A stretch of 64,000 bases of DNA from Caldilineaceae bacterium (GCA_022824025.1 JAJEBF010000042.1:186001-250000), one strand, 5' to 3'. Positions 25,401 to 35,191 are shown, counted from the stretch's first letter. Made by a program: numbers and translations. Notes: generated by a model from the letters alone, not told the origin.

Positions 25401-27887
25401 TTAACGCCTTTCCACCCTGACGCGCTGGGTATAGCTGCCGTTGAGAAGCGCCCCCACCGGCGCGCCGGGCAGACTCTCCGGAATCCAGGCCGTGCCTTGC
25501 TGCACCTGTGCATCAACCGCCGCAGTCACCTCAAGTTGCCCCTGATCACTTTGTACCGTGACCGGACTGCCCGCCTCCACGCCGAATGTGGCCGCGTCAG
25601 CGGGATTGAGCGTAACGGTGGCGCCATGCGCCATTCCGTGCATCTGCTCGGTCAGACCGAATAGCGTGCCACTGTCGTAAAGGACGGTGCCGGTAACCAG
25701 ACTGAGGGGATAGTCTGCCTCTTCAGAGGCTCCTGCGGGTACGCCCGCTGCGGCCCGCCCTGTGGATTCCGGCGCCGGCGCCGCCTCTGCCGCCCACTGA
25801 CGGCCCTGATCGCCCAGCGCCTCCCAGTTCAGGCCGGCATACGCGGGTACGGCCCATGTCATCTCTTCAGTGACGCTGCGGACGTCGGTAAACGGCCACG
25901 CCGCGCCCATTTGCCTGGCCAAGTGTGTGAAGATCATCCAATCCGGCGCGGCGCGTGACTTGGGGTCGGCCACGGCTTTCGGCGCCCTTTGCACCCGCCT
26001 TTCCAGGTTGGTGTAGGTGCCGTCGCTCTCGGCCCATCCCTGAGCCGGCAACACAACGTCCGCTTTCTCCGCCGTTTCCGTGGGCAGCAAATCGGTGACC
26101 ACCAGCAGGTCCAGGTCGTCAAGGCTGGCGGCCCAATCCGGCGATTCCGCGGCCGGGTTCGCCCCGTTCACAAAGAGGGCTCTCATCTCCTGGCTGTCCA
26201 GCATCTGCTTATAGGTATACCCGGGCGAACCGGATAGCGTGCAGCCCCACAGCCTTTCCAGCCTGGCCTTTGCCTCCGCATCGTCCAGCGGAAACTGGCC
26301 GGGCAGCCGGTCGGGAAGAACGCCCATGTCGCGGCAGCCCTGGGCGTTTCCGTCCAGCCCGACGTAGGCGACGCGTGTGCCTTCGCCGGCGGCCTGGGCG
26401 AGCTGTTCCAGGCCCAATCGGACAACGGGCCCGCCCTCACCGCGCGCGGCCATCGGCCCATAGATGATCAACGCTTTCTCGCTCTCCGAGAGCAGTCCGG
26501 CGGCTGCTCGCGCCGCTGAATCCCCCTCGGTTTCAGCCGTTCCCTGTACAGCCTGCGTCAGGCTGTCAATCAACTGCGTCTCCTCGCCCGGTTTGTAGGC
26601 CAGATACGGACCCTCGTAACGGGTCAACTCGATCTTGCGCGCGTGGGCAATGATCAGCTTGACGCCGCCCCGCAGTATGGCTCGCTTCAGATGCAGGTCC
26701 AGCACCGGCAACTCTTCGCTCGGGTCCACGCCAAAGAGCAGGACCGTATCCACCTGCGGGTCCGGCCCGTACTGCGGTTTCATCAGCTCTGCCAGGGCCG
26801 GCAGGCCCGTGGGCAGTGCCGCGACATCACCGCCATCGCGGTGATCGATGTTGTTGGTGCCGATCACGCCGCGCATGAAACGCTGCAGCGCGTAGTTGCC
26901 CTCATTGCTGATCTTGCCGCTGCCGATGGCGCCGATGGCATCAGCGCCGTACTTCTCCTTGATGCCGGCCGCCTTGCCCGCAATGTAGGCCAGCGCCTCG
27001 CTCCACTGCACCTGCGTCAGCTTACCGTTCTTGCGCAGCAGCGGCGCCGCCAGCCGCTTCTCGTCATTGACCCAACCGTGCGCGAAACGCCCTTTGTCGC
27101 AGATCCACTGATCATTGACCTGCATGTTTTCACGCCCGACGATGCGCCTCAACTGGTGCGTACGGCTGTCCAGCCGCACATTGCAGCCCACCGAACAGTG
27201 CATGCAAATGCTGGGCGTGCGTTCAATCTCCCAGGGCCGGTATGCAAAGCGGGAGACGCGATTCGTCAGCGCGCCCACAGGGCACAGGTCGATGATGTTG
27301 CCGCTCGTCTTGGCGTCGACCGGCCGGCCTTCCTGAATGTCAACGATCGTGTCGTTGCCCCGCTCGAATAGGCCGAGCTGCGGCTTGTCCTCCCACTCTT
27401 CCAGATAACGGATGCAGCGCCAGCAAAGAACGCACCGTTCCTGGTCCAGTACGATCGTATCCGAAATGTCGTAATGCTTCTTGGCCAGCCGCTTCGGTTC
27501 GATCAACTGGCTGATGCCCTGGCCAAAGCGCATCGTCTGGTCCTGCAGCGGGCACTCTCCGCCCTTATCGCAGATCGGGCAGTCGAGCGGATGATTCAGC
27601 AGGATAAACCCCAGATTGGCCTCCTGCACCTTCCGCACCTGCTCGGTGTCGGTTCGCACAACCATGCCGTCGCCCACCGGCATCGTGCACGAGGCCATCA
27701 TCGCCGTCCCGCGCGGCCCATCCACCTCCACCAGGCACATGCGGCAACAGCCGACCGGATCCAATTTGGGATGCGAACAAAAGACAGGAATCTCGACGCC
27801 AGCCAAGCGCGCCGCGTCAACCAGCAGCGTCCTGGCAGGGACCGACACTTCCTTCTCGTTAATGGTGAGCGTTACGTGTTCAGCCAT
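25401..27887 (-). CDS. nuoG: NADH-quinone oxidoreductase subunit G (operon 1)
   Basis: 828 residues; carries the FeS relay of the NADH module. The N-terminal [2Fe-2S] site reads CSHPKLDPVGCCRMCLVEVD with a further Cys in CTMPVG. The His-Cys cluster region is CPICDKGGECPLQDQTMRFG, the 2x[4Fe-4S] part starts CVLCWRCIRYLEEW and ends CPVGALTNR, and the molybdopterin-oxidoreductase-type 4Fe motif is CMHCSVGCNVRLDSR. A degenerate molybdopterin-like domain fills residues 260-700, and a C-terminal dinucleotide-binding-like beta domain ends the protein. A P/A/E-rich linker (about 690-720) separates the last two. Confidence 0.96.
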   Translation of the reverse strand: MAEHVTLTINEKEVSVPARTLLVDAARLAGVEIPVFCSHPKLDPVGCCRMCLVEVDGPRGTAMMASCTMPVGDGMVVRTDTEQVRKVQEANLGFILLNHPLDCPICDKGGECPLQDQTMRFGQGISQLIEPKRLAKKHYDISDTIVLDQERCVLCWRCIRYLEEWEDKPQLGLFERGNDTIVDIQEGRPVDAKTSGNIIDLCPVGALTNRVSRFAYRPWEIERTPSICMHCSVGCNVRLDSRTHQLRRIVGRENMQVNDQWICDKGRFAHGWVNDEKRLAAPLLRKNGKLTQVQWSEALAYIAGKAAGIKEKYGADAIGAIGSGKISNEGNYALQRFMRGVIGTNNIDHRDGGDVAALPTGLPALAELMKPQYGPDPQVDTVLLFGVDPSEELPVLDLHLKRAILRGGVKLIIAHARKIELTRYEGPYLAYKPGEETQLIDSLTQAVQGTAETEGDSAARAAAGLLSESEKALIIYGPMAARGEGGPVVRLGLEQLAQAAGEGTRVAYVGLDGNAQGCRDMGVLPDRLPGQFPLDDAEAKARLERLWGCTLSGSPGYTYKQMLDSQEMRALFVNGANPAAESPDWAASLDDLDLLVVTDLLPTETAEKADVVLPAQGWAESDGTYTNLERRVQRAPKAVADPKSRAAPDWMIFTHLARQMGAAWPFTDVRSVTEEMTWAVPAYAGLNWEALGDQGRQWAAEAAPAPESTGRAAAGVPAGASEEADYPLSLVTGTVLYDSGTLFGLTEQMHGMAHGATVTLNPADAATFGVEAGSPVTVQSDQGQLEVTAAVDAQVQQGTAWIPESLPGAPVGALLNGSYTQRVRVERR

Positions 27888-27937
27888 GGACAGTTAAGTC
27901 TCCCAATCAGAAGAGATTTCATTCAGGAGCGGCGGAA

Positions 27938-28096
27938 TCAGGCCGCGTCTTTGTCTGGCGGCAAAATGTCGTCAACCTTCACCTCGAATCCAGGCAAAGC
28001 AAGAGGAGTGGCGGAATCCCCTTCCCGCATTGGAACGCGCTCGCTCCCGTCCTCTGCGCTCGCGACCAGCGCAACAGTACGCGCTACAGAAACCAT
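27938..28096 (-). CDS. Possible small ORF of 52 residues between nuoEF and nuoG
   Basis: An ATG at 28096, 11 nt after the nuoEF stop and preceded by GAGAG, opens a frame of 52 codons ending at TGA 27938. It largely fills an otherwise unexplained 220-bp gap inside the operon. The product is acidic and soluble: MVSVARTVALVASAEDGSER, then a middle part, then PGFEVKVDDILPPDKDAA. No family is recognised. It may be a small accessory peptide or chance. Confidence 0.35.
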   Translation of the reverse strand: MVSVARTVALVASAEDGSERVPMREGDSATPLALPGFEVKVDDILPPDKDAA

Positions 28097-28107
28097 CGAA
28101 CGCTCTC

Positions 28108-30084
28108 TCAGTCGTCCCCGGGAACCAGGTCATCATGCAGCACGATATTCCCGCCGACCGGCGCAAATGTGCTGTCGCGCAAACCGCTCTCCTCGTGCGT
28201 ATTCGGGCGATAATCTGGGCGAATCGGCAGCACCGGCCCAATTTCGTCCGGATTGGTGCTCTCGATCTGGGTGGCAAACTCGCCGCGGAACTTGAGCAGG
28301 TTGCTCTGCAAGCCCCACACCGAAGCCTCGCCAAAGGGGCAGAAACTCTTGCCGGCGATATTGTCCGCGATGTACTCCATCAGTTCCAGATCTTTGCCCA
28401 GGCCCTGCCCTTCCTCAATGCGCAGCAGGATCTTCTCCAACCAGGCCGTGCCCTCGCGGCAAGGCGTGCACTTGCCGCAACTCTCCTCGCGATAGAAGCT
28501 GAGCGTGCGCCTCGCCACCTCAACCATCGAGGTGCGGTCGTCAATTGCGATCACGCCGGCCGAGCCGAGCAATGACCCCGCCTCCGCCACGCTCTCATAG
28601 TCCAGCGGCGTATCAAACTGGTCCGGAGTCAGCAGCTTCATCGAAAGGCCGCCGGGCACGATCGCCTTGATGGGATGGTTCTCGTCCTCCGGCCCGCCGC
28701 CGTACCTGTTCACCAGTTCGCTCAGAGGCGTGGCGTGGGGAAGTTCGTATAGTCCAGGCCGCTTCACATTGCCGCTCAAGCAGAAGATCCGCATGCCTGG
28801 GCTGCGCTCGGTCCCATATGCCTTGTACCAGTCGACACCGTGCCGCATGACGTGGGTCACGTTGCAGATCGACTCGACATTGTTCACAATGGTCGGCTTG
28901 GCGTAAAGCCCTTCCACGGCAGGGAACGGCGGCTTGAGGCGCGGCTCGCCCCGGTAGCCCTCCAGGCTCGTAAGCTGGGCCGTCTCTTCCCCGCACTCGT
29001 ACGCGCCCGCGCCCCGGTGCAGCACAATGTCCAGGTTCTTGCCGCTGCCAAAAATGTTCTCGCCCACGTATCCCCTGGCCGCCGCTTCCGCGAGAGCCTC
29101 CTCCAATCGCATATAAGCAAAGTAATACTCGCCGCGAATATAGATGAAGGCCTTCTCCGACTCGATCGCGTGGCAGCTCAGAATGATGCCTTCGATCAAC
29201 TGGTGCGGGTCGTACTCCATGATGATGCGGTCTTTGAACGTGCCCGGCTCCGACTCGTCGGCATTCACAACCATGTACCTGGGCCGCGTCTCCGGCGGCA
29301 GAAAGCCCCACTTGACGCCGGTGGGGAAACCGGCCCCGCCCCGCCCGCGAATGCCGCTCTCTTTGATCTGATCGACCATATCGGCCGGCTCAATCTCTTC
29401 CAGCGTCCGCCGCGCGGTGGCATAGCCGCCGTCGGCCTCGTATGTCGCGATCTTGTGGCTGTCCGGCTTGTTCAGACGGTCCATCAGGTAGCGGGGCTCC
29501 ATACCGCCCGTCAGGTAGGGCCCGTCTGCCGCGCCTTTGTTGTCAGGATCGGCCTCAGGCGTCCAGCGCTCCAGGCTGCTGAATCCGTTGCCGGATTTCA
29601 ACACATCGACCGCCTTTTCCACATCCGCAGCCGATTTGAGATTCTCAAAATACCGGATCTGACCGCTCTTCTGGTCGGTGACGATCGCCATCGGCGCCGT
29701 GCCGCAAGAACCCAGGCACTCCATATGATCAAGCGCGAACTGGCCGTCCTCGGTTCTTTCGCCGTGATGGATGCCGAGCGTCGTCTCGAAGTTGTGGAGG
29801 CACCGGTTGCCGCCCCGCAACATGCAGGGCACATTGGTGCATACTTCGATATGATATTCGCCCTTCGGCTCCTCATGCAGCATGTTGTAGAAACCGACCA
29901 CCGCGCCCACCTCCGCCGGCGCGATGCCCAGAATCTCAGCCAGCTCGTCCTGCGCGTCCACCGGGCAGTAGCCGTGCTCCCGCTGGATCACATAGAGCGC
30001 CGGCAGAATGCCCGAACGTTCCCGACCCGCGGGATAACGTGCCAGTATTTCGTCGATCTCCTGCCGCATCTGTTCCGTGATCAT
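28108..30084 (-). CDS. nuoEF: Fused NADH-quinone oxidoreductase subunits E and F (operon 1)
   Basis: 658 residues from ATG 30084; an in-frame TTG at 30153, overlapping the nuoCD stop, would give 681. The first 150 residues are NuoE (24-kDa) with its thioredoxin-like [2Fe-2S] ligands in CTNVPC and CLGSC. From about residue 185 the chain is NuoF (51-kDa): GIRGRGGAGFPTGVKWGFLP (NADH/FMN-binding glycine loop), RYMVVNADESEPGTFKDR, GAGAYECGEETAQLTSLEG, and the N3 cluster ligands in ESCGKCTPCREGTAW plus CPFGEA. E and F are normally separate adjacent genes; no stop or start lies at the junction here. It is the NADH-oxidising module with NuoG. Confidence 0.95.
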   Translation of the reverse strand: MITEQMRQEIDEILARYPAGRERSGILPALYVIQREHGYCPVDAQDELAEILGIAPAEVGAVVGFYNMLHEEPKGEYHIEVCTNVPCMLRGGNRCLHNFETTLGIHHGERTEDGQFALDHMECLGSCGTAPMAIVTDQKSGQIRYFENLKSAADVEKAVDVLKSGNGFSSLERWTPEADPDNKGAADGPYLTGGMEPRYLMDRLNKPDSHKIATYEADGGYATARRTLEEIEPADMVDQIKESGIRGRGGAGFPTGVKWGFLPPETRPRYMVVNADESEPGTFKDRIIMEYDPHQLIEGIILSCHAIESEKAFIYIRGEYYFAYMRLEEALAEAAARGYVGENIFGSGKNLDIVLHRGAGAYECGEETAQLTSLEGYRGEPRLKPPFPAVEGLYAKPTIVNNVESICNVTHVMRHGVDWYKAYGTERSPGMRIFCLSGNVKRPGLYELPHATPLSELVNRYGGGPEDENHPIKAIVPGGLSMKLLTPDQFDTPLDYESVAEAGSLLGSAGVIAIDDRTSMVEVARRTLSFYREESCGKCTPCREGTAWLEKILLRIEEGQGLGKDLELMEYIADNIAGKSFCPFGEASVWGLQSNLLKFRGEFATQIESTNPDEIGPVLPIRPDYRPNTHEESGLRDSTFAPVGGNIVLHDDLVPGDD

Positions 30085-30142
30085 TGCATACCCCAGTTGG
30101 CGCTGTACAATTCGGGATGACCTGTGCGCAGCCTTCCCAGCG

Positions 30143-31993
30143 CTATCTGTCAACCTCGCCTAAGACAATGTCGATCGACCCGATGTTGGTGACAACGTCG
30201 GACAGCATCTCGCCCCGACTGAGATGGTCGATGGCATAAAGATTATTGAAGCTGGGCCCGTGAACGTGCAGGCGGTACGGCTTGGCCGAGCCGTCACTGT
30301 AGATGAAGAAGCCCAGCTCACCCTTGCTGCTCTCAATGCCGTGGTAGAAGAAGCCGGGCTCGACGTGGAACCCTTCCGTCATCAGCTTGAAGTGATGAAT
30401 CAACGCTTCCATACTCACGTCCAGCTCGGCGCGCGGCGGCAGAGCCACCTTGCGATTGTTCGATTTGTACAGGCCGGTGGGCAGATTGTCCACCGCCTGC
30501 TCCAAAATCCGCACGCTCTGACGCATCTCCTCCAACCGCAGGGTAAAGCGCCCGTAACAGTCGCCGCTGTCACGGGTCGGCACCTCGAACGTATACCCCT
30601 CGTAGCCGCTGTACGGCCGATCCCGGCGCAGATCCCAGTCCACGCCGCTGCCGCGCAGCATCGGCCCCGTCAGTCCCATGGCCAGCGCGTCCTCAGCGCT
30701 GACATGACCGACGCCCTTCAGGCGCTCCTGCCACAGCGGCGCCTCCGTCACCATTGCTTCGTACTCGCTGATCTTCTGCGGAATCAGGCGCAGAAAATCC
30801 TTCAATTCGGTCACAAAGGCGTCCGGCAGATCCTGCCATACCCCGCCAATGCGAATATAGCTGACCGTCAACCGGGCGCCGCAAGCCATCTCAAACAGGT
30901 CCAGAATCCGCTCCCTCTCGCGGGTGGCGTACATCAGGAGGCTCATGCCCGTGCCCGAAACGTCCAACACGTGGGTGGCCAGCCAAAAGAGATGGGAAGC
31001 GATTCGCTGCAACTCCGCCATGATGACCCGGATCACCTGCGCCCGCTCTGGAATCTCCAACCCCAACATGCTCTCGACCGTCAGACAGTAGCCCAGGTTG
31101 TTCGACATCGAGGACAGATAGTCCATGCGGTCGGTGTAATAGACAAAGTCTTTGTAACGCTTGTTCTCTCCCGTCTTTTCAAACCCGGAATGGAGAAAGC
31201 CCAGGTCCGGATCGATGCTCACAACGCGCTCGCCGTCCAGCTCCACCACCAAACGCAAAACACCGTGTGTGCTCGGGTGGTGGGGCCCCATGTTGATCAC
31301 CATGTTCTGGCGGCTCATCCCGGGCGGCAGGTCCGGCGCGGCGCTCTCCGCCGCCAAAATTTGCGTGCCGAGCGTTTCAAACTCCGGGTCGTCCCACGTA
31401 AAGGTAAACGGGACCTCCTCGCCGCCTAGAGGCGCCTGCTTCTGCAGCGGATGGTTGGGCCAGTTCTTGGGCATCAGGATCCGGCGAGGGTCGGGGTGCC
31501 CGTCGAACCGGATCCCCATCAGGTCGAAAACTTCCCGTTCGGGCCATTCCGCGCCCCGGTATATCGATGTCAGGCTGTCGACGTGCGGGATCGTCCCGTT
31601 GCCTTCCGTCCCGCTCAGACAGTCCGTGACGACAGTCAAGTGCTGGTTGCGCGAGTAGGAGCGAAACTGGTAAATCGTCTGAAAACGGGCCTCCCCGTCC
31701 AACGGCAATTCGGATCGGTCCACGCTCGTGACGTCGATCAGCGTCTCGTATTGGAGTTGGGGATCGTCGCGCAGAAACGTCGCCAGCGCTTTCAGCTGCC
31801 CCGGCCGCGCATACACGACCTGGTTGCCGTGATGCAGACCGGCCGCCAGGATATCATCCCCGAACCGTCCGGCAATTCGTTGTAAATCCTCCGTTTCTCC
31901 CTCCGGCGGAGGCGCCAAAGCAGGGATGCCCGGCGGGTTCAACGTGCGCTGGGTCTCGTATGAACGAAATACTGGTGCAACATCAAGAGGCAT
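30143..31993 (-). CDS. nuoCD: Fused NADH-quinone oxidoreductase subunits C and D (operon 1)
   Basis: 616 residues. Residues 1-200 are NuoC (30-kDa): LIDVTSVDRSE, then HVDSLTSIYRGAEWPEREVF and DLMGIRFDGHPDPRRILMP. From about residue 230 it is NuoD (49-kDa): MVINMGPHHPSTHGVLRLVV, YYTDRMDYLSSMSNNLGYCL, GARLTVSYIRIGG, and the C-terminal DVVTNIGSIDIVLGEVDR. NuoD contributes the histidine and tyrosine of the quinone site; the quinone-facing HHPSTHG motif is present. C-D fusion is known from enterobacteria and others. Its end overlaps a possible TTG start of nuoEF. Confidence 0.96.
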   Translation of the reverse strand: MPLDVAPVFRSYETQRTLNPPGIPALAPPPEGETEDLQRIAGRFGDDILAAGLHHGNQVVYARPGQLKALATFLRDDPQLQYETLIDVTSVDRSELPLDGEARFQTIYQFRSYSRNQHLTVVTDCLSGTEGNGTIPHVDSLTSIYRGAEWPEREVFDLMGIRFDGHPDPRRILMPKNWPNHPLQKQAPLGGEEVPFTFTWDDPEFETLGTQILAAESAAPDLPPGMSRQNMVINMGPHHPSTHGVLRLVVELDGERVVSIDPDLGFLHSGFEKTGENKRYKDFVYYTDRMDYLSSMSNNLGYCLTVESMLGLEIPERAQVIRVIMAELQRIASHLFWLATHVLDVSGTGMSLLMYATRERERILDLFEMACGARLTVSYIRIGGVWQDLPDAFVTELKDFLRLIPQKISEYEAMVTEAPLWQERLKGVGHVSAEDALAMGLTGPMLRGSGVDWDLRRDRPYSGYEGYTFEVPTRDSGDCYGRFTLRLEEMRQSVRILEQAVDNLPTGLYKSNNRKVALPPRAELDVSMEALIHHFKLMTEGFHVEPGFFYHGIESSKGELGFFIYSDGSAKPYRLHVHGPSFNNLYAIDHLSRGEMLSDVVTNIGSIDIVLGEVDR

Positions 31994-32108
31994 CTCTAAA
32001 CTCGCTCTCTCTCTTTCATGCCTGCCAGGACCAACACAAGATTACGTCTTATTACGCCGGCGGGACGGCCTGTCGCTCACTGGCAGACCCGTTCTTCTCA
32101 GCGCCCGT

Positions 32109-32636
32109 TCAAACCCCCAAGGGCGTGATTTCTTCAACCGCCAGCGGCTCCTCTACCTTGCGGCCGGCCCCAATCGTCTCGCGGCGCTGCTTCGCGCGCA
32201 GCATGTCCATCGCATAAAGTAGCGACTCAGGTCGAGGAGGGCATCCGGGCACGTATACATCGACGGGGATGATCTTGTCGACCCCTTGAATAATGGCGTA
32301 ATTGTTGAATGGCCCCCCGGCGCTGGCGCAGATTCCCATCGCGATTACCCATTTTGGGGCCAGCATCTGATCGTAGATCCGCTTGATGACCGGGGCCATC
32401 TTGTTGCTGACGCGCCCGGAAACGATCATCAGATCCGCCTGCCGCGGGCTGGCCCGAAACAGCTCCGAACCGTAACGGGCAATGTCATGTCGCGCCGTTC
32501 CCGTGGCGATCATCTCCATCGCGCAACAGGCCAGCCCAAAGAGTAACGGCCATGTGCTATTGGCCCTTCCCCAGTTGATGACGCTGTCCAGCGAAGTGGT
32601 CAAAATGCCTTCAGGAACCTTTTCTTCTATGCCCAT
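32109..32636 (-). CDS. nuoB: NADH-quinone oxidoreductase subunit B (operon 1)
   Basis: 175 residues; binds N2, the last FeS cluster before quinone. The cysteine ligands are visible in [20 protein letters not shown], in [10 protein letters not shown] and in [32 protein letters not shown] is the conserved core. Gaps of 115 bp to nuoCD and 161 bp to nuoA contain no gene. Confidence 0.97.
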   Translation of the reverse strand: MGIEEKVPEGILTTSLDSVINWGRANSTWPLLFGLACCAMEMIATGTARHDIARYGSELFRASPRQADLMIVSGRVSNKMAPVIKRIYDQMLAPKWVIAMGICASAGGPFNNYAIIQGVDKIIPVDVYVPGCPPRPESLLYAMDMLRAKQRRETIGAGRKVEEPLAVEEITPLGV

Positions 32637-32797
32637 TTCCGTTCCTTTGCATCTGCATTTCAGCCGCGTTGCCGGCGGCAGGCCGGGGGGGCGGCGACTG
32701 GCTCTCGGCTTTCAATGGCCTGCAGTGGGTCGCCCAAAACTATTTCTTGTTCGTTGCTTGAAAAAAGAACGTGCGCGGCCAGCAACTTCTCCAGCCT

Positions 32798-33154
32798 CTA
32801 GTCCCAGTCGAGAGCGCCCTTCTTCCATTCATAGAGGAAACCTACCACGAGTACAATGAAAAAGGGAACCATCGCCAATAGCGCAAACAGGCGAAGGTCT
32901 CGCAAGACTGCCGCCCACGGGAAGAGGAAAATTACTTCGATGTCGAAAATCAGGAAGAGCATCGCAACAAGGTAGTATTTCACCGGGAACCGCCGACGGG
33001 CGTCGGCAAAAGGGATGATCCCCGACTCATATGGCTCCAACTTCTGTTTGTTGCGCTCTCGCGGCCCGAGCAAGGCTGGCAGCCCTATGGCGATTGCGCC
33101 AAATCCGGCCGCCAACAGGATCAAAATGAGAAGTGGCAGATAATCGCTTGCCAT
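32798..33154 (-). CDS. nuoA: NADH-quinone oxidoreductase subunit A (operon 1)
   Basis: 118 residues from ATG 33154, where the family N-terminus begins (ASDYLPLLILILLAAGFGAI); an open frame continues 24 codons upstream but overlaps the promoter. Three membrane helices with the conserved loop KLEPYESGIIPFADARRRFP and YYLVAMLFLIFDIEVIFLFP. First gene of the full complex I operon. Confidence 0.96.
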   Translation of the reverse strand: MASDYLPLLILILLAAGFGAIAIGLPALLGPRERNKQKLEPYESGIIPFADARRRFPVKYYLVAMLFLIFDIEVIFLFPWAAVLRDLRLFALLAMVPFFIVLVVGFLYEWKKGALDWD

Positions 33155-33196
33155 CCCGGTATTCCTTTTCCGCGCTCCTGAAAGGCCTGGGGAACT

Positions 33197-33254
33197 GTTC
33201 GTGCAATTTTCCACGAACGATTTCATTCTAGCACGAACCGAAATCGACTGTCAA
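33197..33254 (-). promoter_or_regulatory. nuo operon 1 promoter with palindromic operator-like sites
   Basis: On the minus strand, TTGACA (33254-33249, exact consensus) and TAGAAT (33230-33225) are separated by 18 bp; TGC just before TAGAAT adds an extended -10. Three copies of one half-site lie here: GTTCGTGC at 33197-33204, CACGAAC at 33212-33218, and GCACGAAC at 33231-33238. The first two form a 7-bp palindrome with an 8-nt centre around the predicted start, and the third sits in the spacer next to the -10 box. That layout suits a repressor or redox regulator. Confidence 0.7.
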
Positions 33255-33386
33255 AGCCCATCCGCGCCAAATGCTCTCAGTTCCGCCGACCAATCCCCGA
33301 CTTCCCTTCGCCCCTAACCCCTCACTCCCGCCTTCCCGCCTTTTGCGTTTACAAAGGGTCCTGACTTTCGCTTTCAGAAATCGCTA

Positions 33387-33395
33387 TGCTATACT
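33387..33395 (+). promoter_or_regulatory. Extended -10 promoter for the second nuo operon
   Basis: TGC followed by TATACT (33390-33395) forms an extended -10 element about 45 nt upstream of the nuoA2 ATG. An overlapping TATGCT (33385-33390) pairs at 18 bp with CTGACT (33361-33366). No GTTCGTG half-site is present on this side, so the two divergent operons may be controlled separately. Confidence 0.5.
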
Positions 33396-33438
33396 TTCGC
33401 GGGAGTTTGTTAAATTCCACACAAACGGATTCTCGGCA

Positions 33439-33795
33439 ATGCTCAGTCAATATTTCTTCATTCTCATTATGTCCGGCTTGGCGGTCGTCCTGCCCCTTGC
33501 AGCCATCGTTATGGGCCACTTCCTTGGTCCCCGTCGGCCCGATGAAATTAAAAACGACATCTATGAGAGCGGCGTAGAAACGATTGGCGAAACATGGGTC
33601 CAATTTCGCGCCCAATACTATCTGATAGGACTGGTCTTCGTCGTCTTTGATGTGGAAGCGCTGTTTCTCTTTCCAATCGCGGTGGCATATCAGCAATTGG
33701 AAATGTTTGCCGTTCTCGCCACAATCTTCTTTGTCTTGCTCCTTGTGATCGGTCTTCTGTACGACTGGCGCAAGGGCGCCTTGGAGTGGCAATAG
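33439..33795 (+). CDS. nuoA: Complex I subunit A paralogue (operon 2)
   Basis: 118 residues from ATG 33439; an open frame runs further upstream but crosses the promoter and is P/R-rich. Three helices and the subunit A core: [54 protein letters not shown]. It has the same length as the nuoA of operon 1 but diverges in the loop (V-E-T-I-G-E-T-W instead of I-I-P-F-A-D). It starts the membrane-arm-only operon. In complex I, NuoA contacts NuoH, NuoJ and NuoK at the quinone-site end. Confidence 0.95.
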   Translation: MLSQYFFILIMSGLAVVLPLAAIVMGHFLGPRRPDEIKNDIYESGVETIGETWVQFRAQYYLIGLVFVVFDVEALFLFPIAVAYQQLEMFAVLATIFFVLLLVIGLLYDWRKGALEWQ

Positions 33796-33880
33796 TCCTC
33801 GCCTTTGTACGGCGTACATTGAACCATCGCGCGGCCCCAGAGGGCCGCTTTTCCACAGCGTCTCGTTTGGAGGCACCGTT

Positions 33881-35122
33881 ATGCAGGTAACCCAATGGAG
33901 CGAAGCGCTCTCCGGCTGGCTCATGGGGCTGGGACTTCCTGGCTGGGCGGCCATCTTTCTCGTATACGCCGTCGGCTCCTTTATCCTGATCAACTACGGC
34001 ATGTTGTCTGTGCTGCTATTGATCTGGATCACCCGCAAAGCGATCAGCCGCATCCAGGACAGGATAGGGCCCAACCGCGTCGGCAAGTTCGGACTCCTCC
34101 AAACCGTTGCTGACGCCGCAAAACTGCTCTCCAAAGAGGACATCACGCCCTACGAAGCCGACAAAATCGCCTACAACCTTTCGCCCATCCTCGCTGTTTT
34201 CGGTGTGCTGATGCTGCTGGCGGTCATCCCATTCGCGCCGGGGCTGACCGGCGTCGATCTGAACGTCGCGGCCCTCTACGTTGTGGCGCTTGGATCCATC
34301 GGCATTATGGCTGCCCTGATGGCCGGGTGGGGCAGCAACAACAAATATGCGCTCTTGGCCGGTTTTCGCGTCGTAGCCCAGCTCCTGAGCTATGAAATTC
34401 CCCTGGTACTGGCCATCCTCACGGTTGTGCTGCTCACCGGTTCGATGCGCTTCGGCCAGATCGTCGAAATGCAGTCGTTGCACGTGGCCGGCTTTAATCT
34501 CGGATTAGGCTGGCTTGGTATCGTCATGCCCGGCGCGCTGATCGTCTTCTTCGTCAGCTCGCTTGCCGAAGCCGAGCTCACCCCCTTTGACCTGCTCGAA
34601 GCCGAATCCGAATTGATCGCGGGATTCCACATCGAGTATTCCGGCATGAAGTTCGCCATGTTCTTCCTGGCCCAGTTCCTGAATGCCTGGATCCTTGGCG
34701 CCGTGGCCGTCACGCTCTTCCTCGGCGGCTGGCAGGGCCCCGGCGTCGGTTTGCCCGTCATCGGGCCCATCCTGGGCCTCGGCTACTTTATGATCAAAGT
34801 GTTCGGGGTCTATGTGCTGCAGCAGTGGATCCGCGGCACCTTCCCCCGCATCCGCATCGATCAGATGATGTACTTTGCCTGGAAGGTCCTGGTGCCGCTG
34901 ATGATCGGCCTGATCGTCGCCCAGGCCATCATCCAAAAGCTGCCCACACCGGTCGCAATCCAATATGTGCTGATCTTTATCGCCAATGTCGGCGTCATGG
35001 CCGTCGTTGCCTATGTTCTGCAGAAATACTTCCGCGAAGAACAGATTCGGACAAAACGCTCTTTCGAACCGACCTCGCTCATCGGCGGGATGCAGGTGTC
35101 CGAAAAAGGCACAATGTATTAA
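33881..35122 (+). CDS. nuoH: Complex I subunit H paralogue (operon 2)
   Basis: 413 residues, longer than the 326-residue paralogue of operon 1. Conserved are [60 protein letters not shown] and [14 protein letters not shown]. The usual N-R-x-P-F-D-L-P-E becomes L-T-P-F-D-L-L-E, but the acidic residues that line the quinone tunnel are kept. The C-terminus has an extra membrane segment near [19 protein letters not shown] and a basic tail. Since NuoH must face NuoB, NuoD and NuoI to reduce quinone, its partner subunits must come from operon 1 or from outside the window. Confidence 0.95.
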   Translation: MQVTQWSEALSGWLMGLGLPGWAAIFLVYAVGSFILINYGMLSVLLLIWITRKAISRIQDRIGPNRVGKFGLLQTVADAAKLLSKEDITPYEADKIAYNLSPILAVFGVLMLLAVIPFAPGLTGVDLNVAALYVVALGSIGIMAALMAGWGSNNKYALLAGFRVVAQLLSYEIPLVLAILTVVLLTGSMRFGQIVEMQSLHVAGFNLGLGWLGIVMPGALIVFFVSSLAEAELTPFDLLEAESELIAGFHIEYSGMKFAMFFLAQFLNAWILGAVAVTLFLGGWQGPGVGLPVIGPILGLGYFMIKVFGVYVLQQWIRGTFPRIRIDQMMYFAWKVLVPLMIGLIVAQAIIQKLPTPVAIQYVLIFIANVGVMAVVAYVLQKYFREEQIRTKRSFEPTSLIGGMQVSEKGTMY

Positions 35123-35191
35123 ACAGCGCATGGCAAGACGTTTCTTGGGCCTGCGCCGGCTTACTTCTCATTAGGAAGGGCAGGGACTCTC

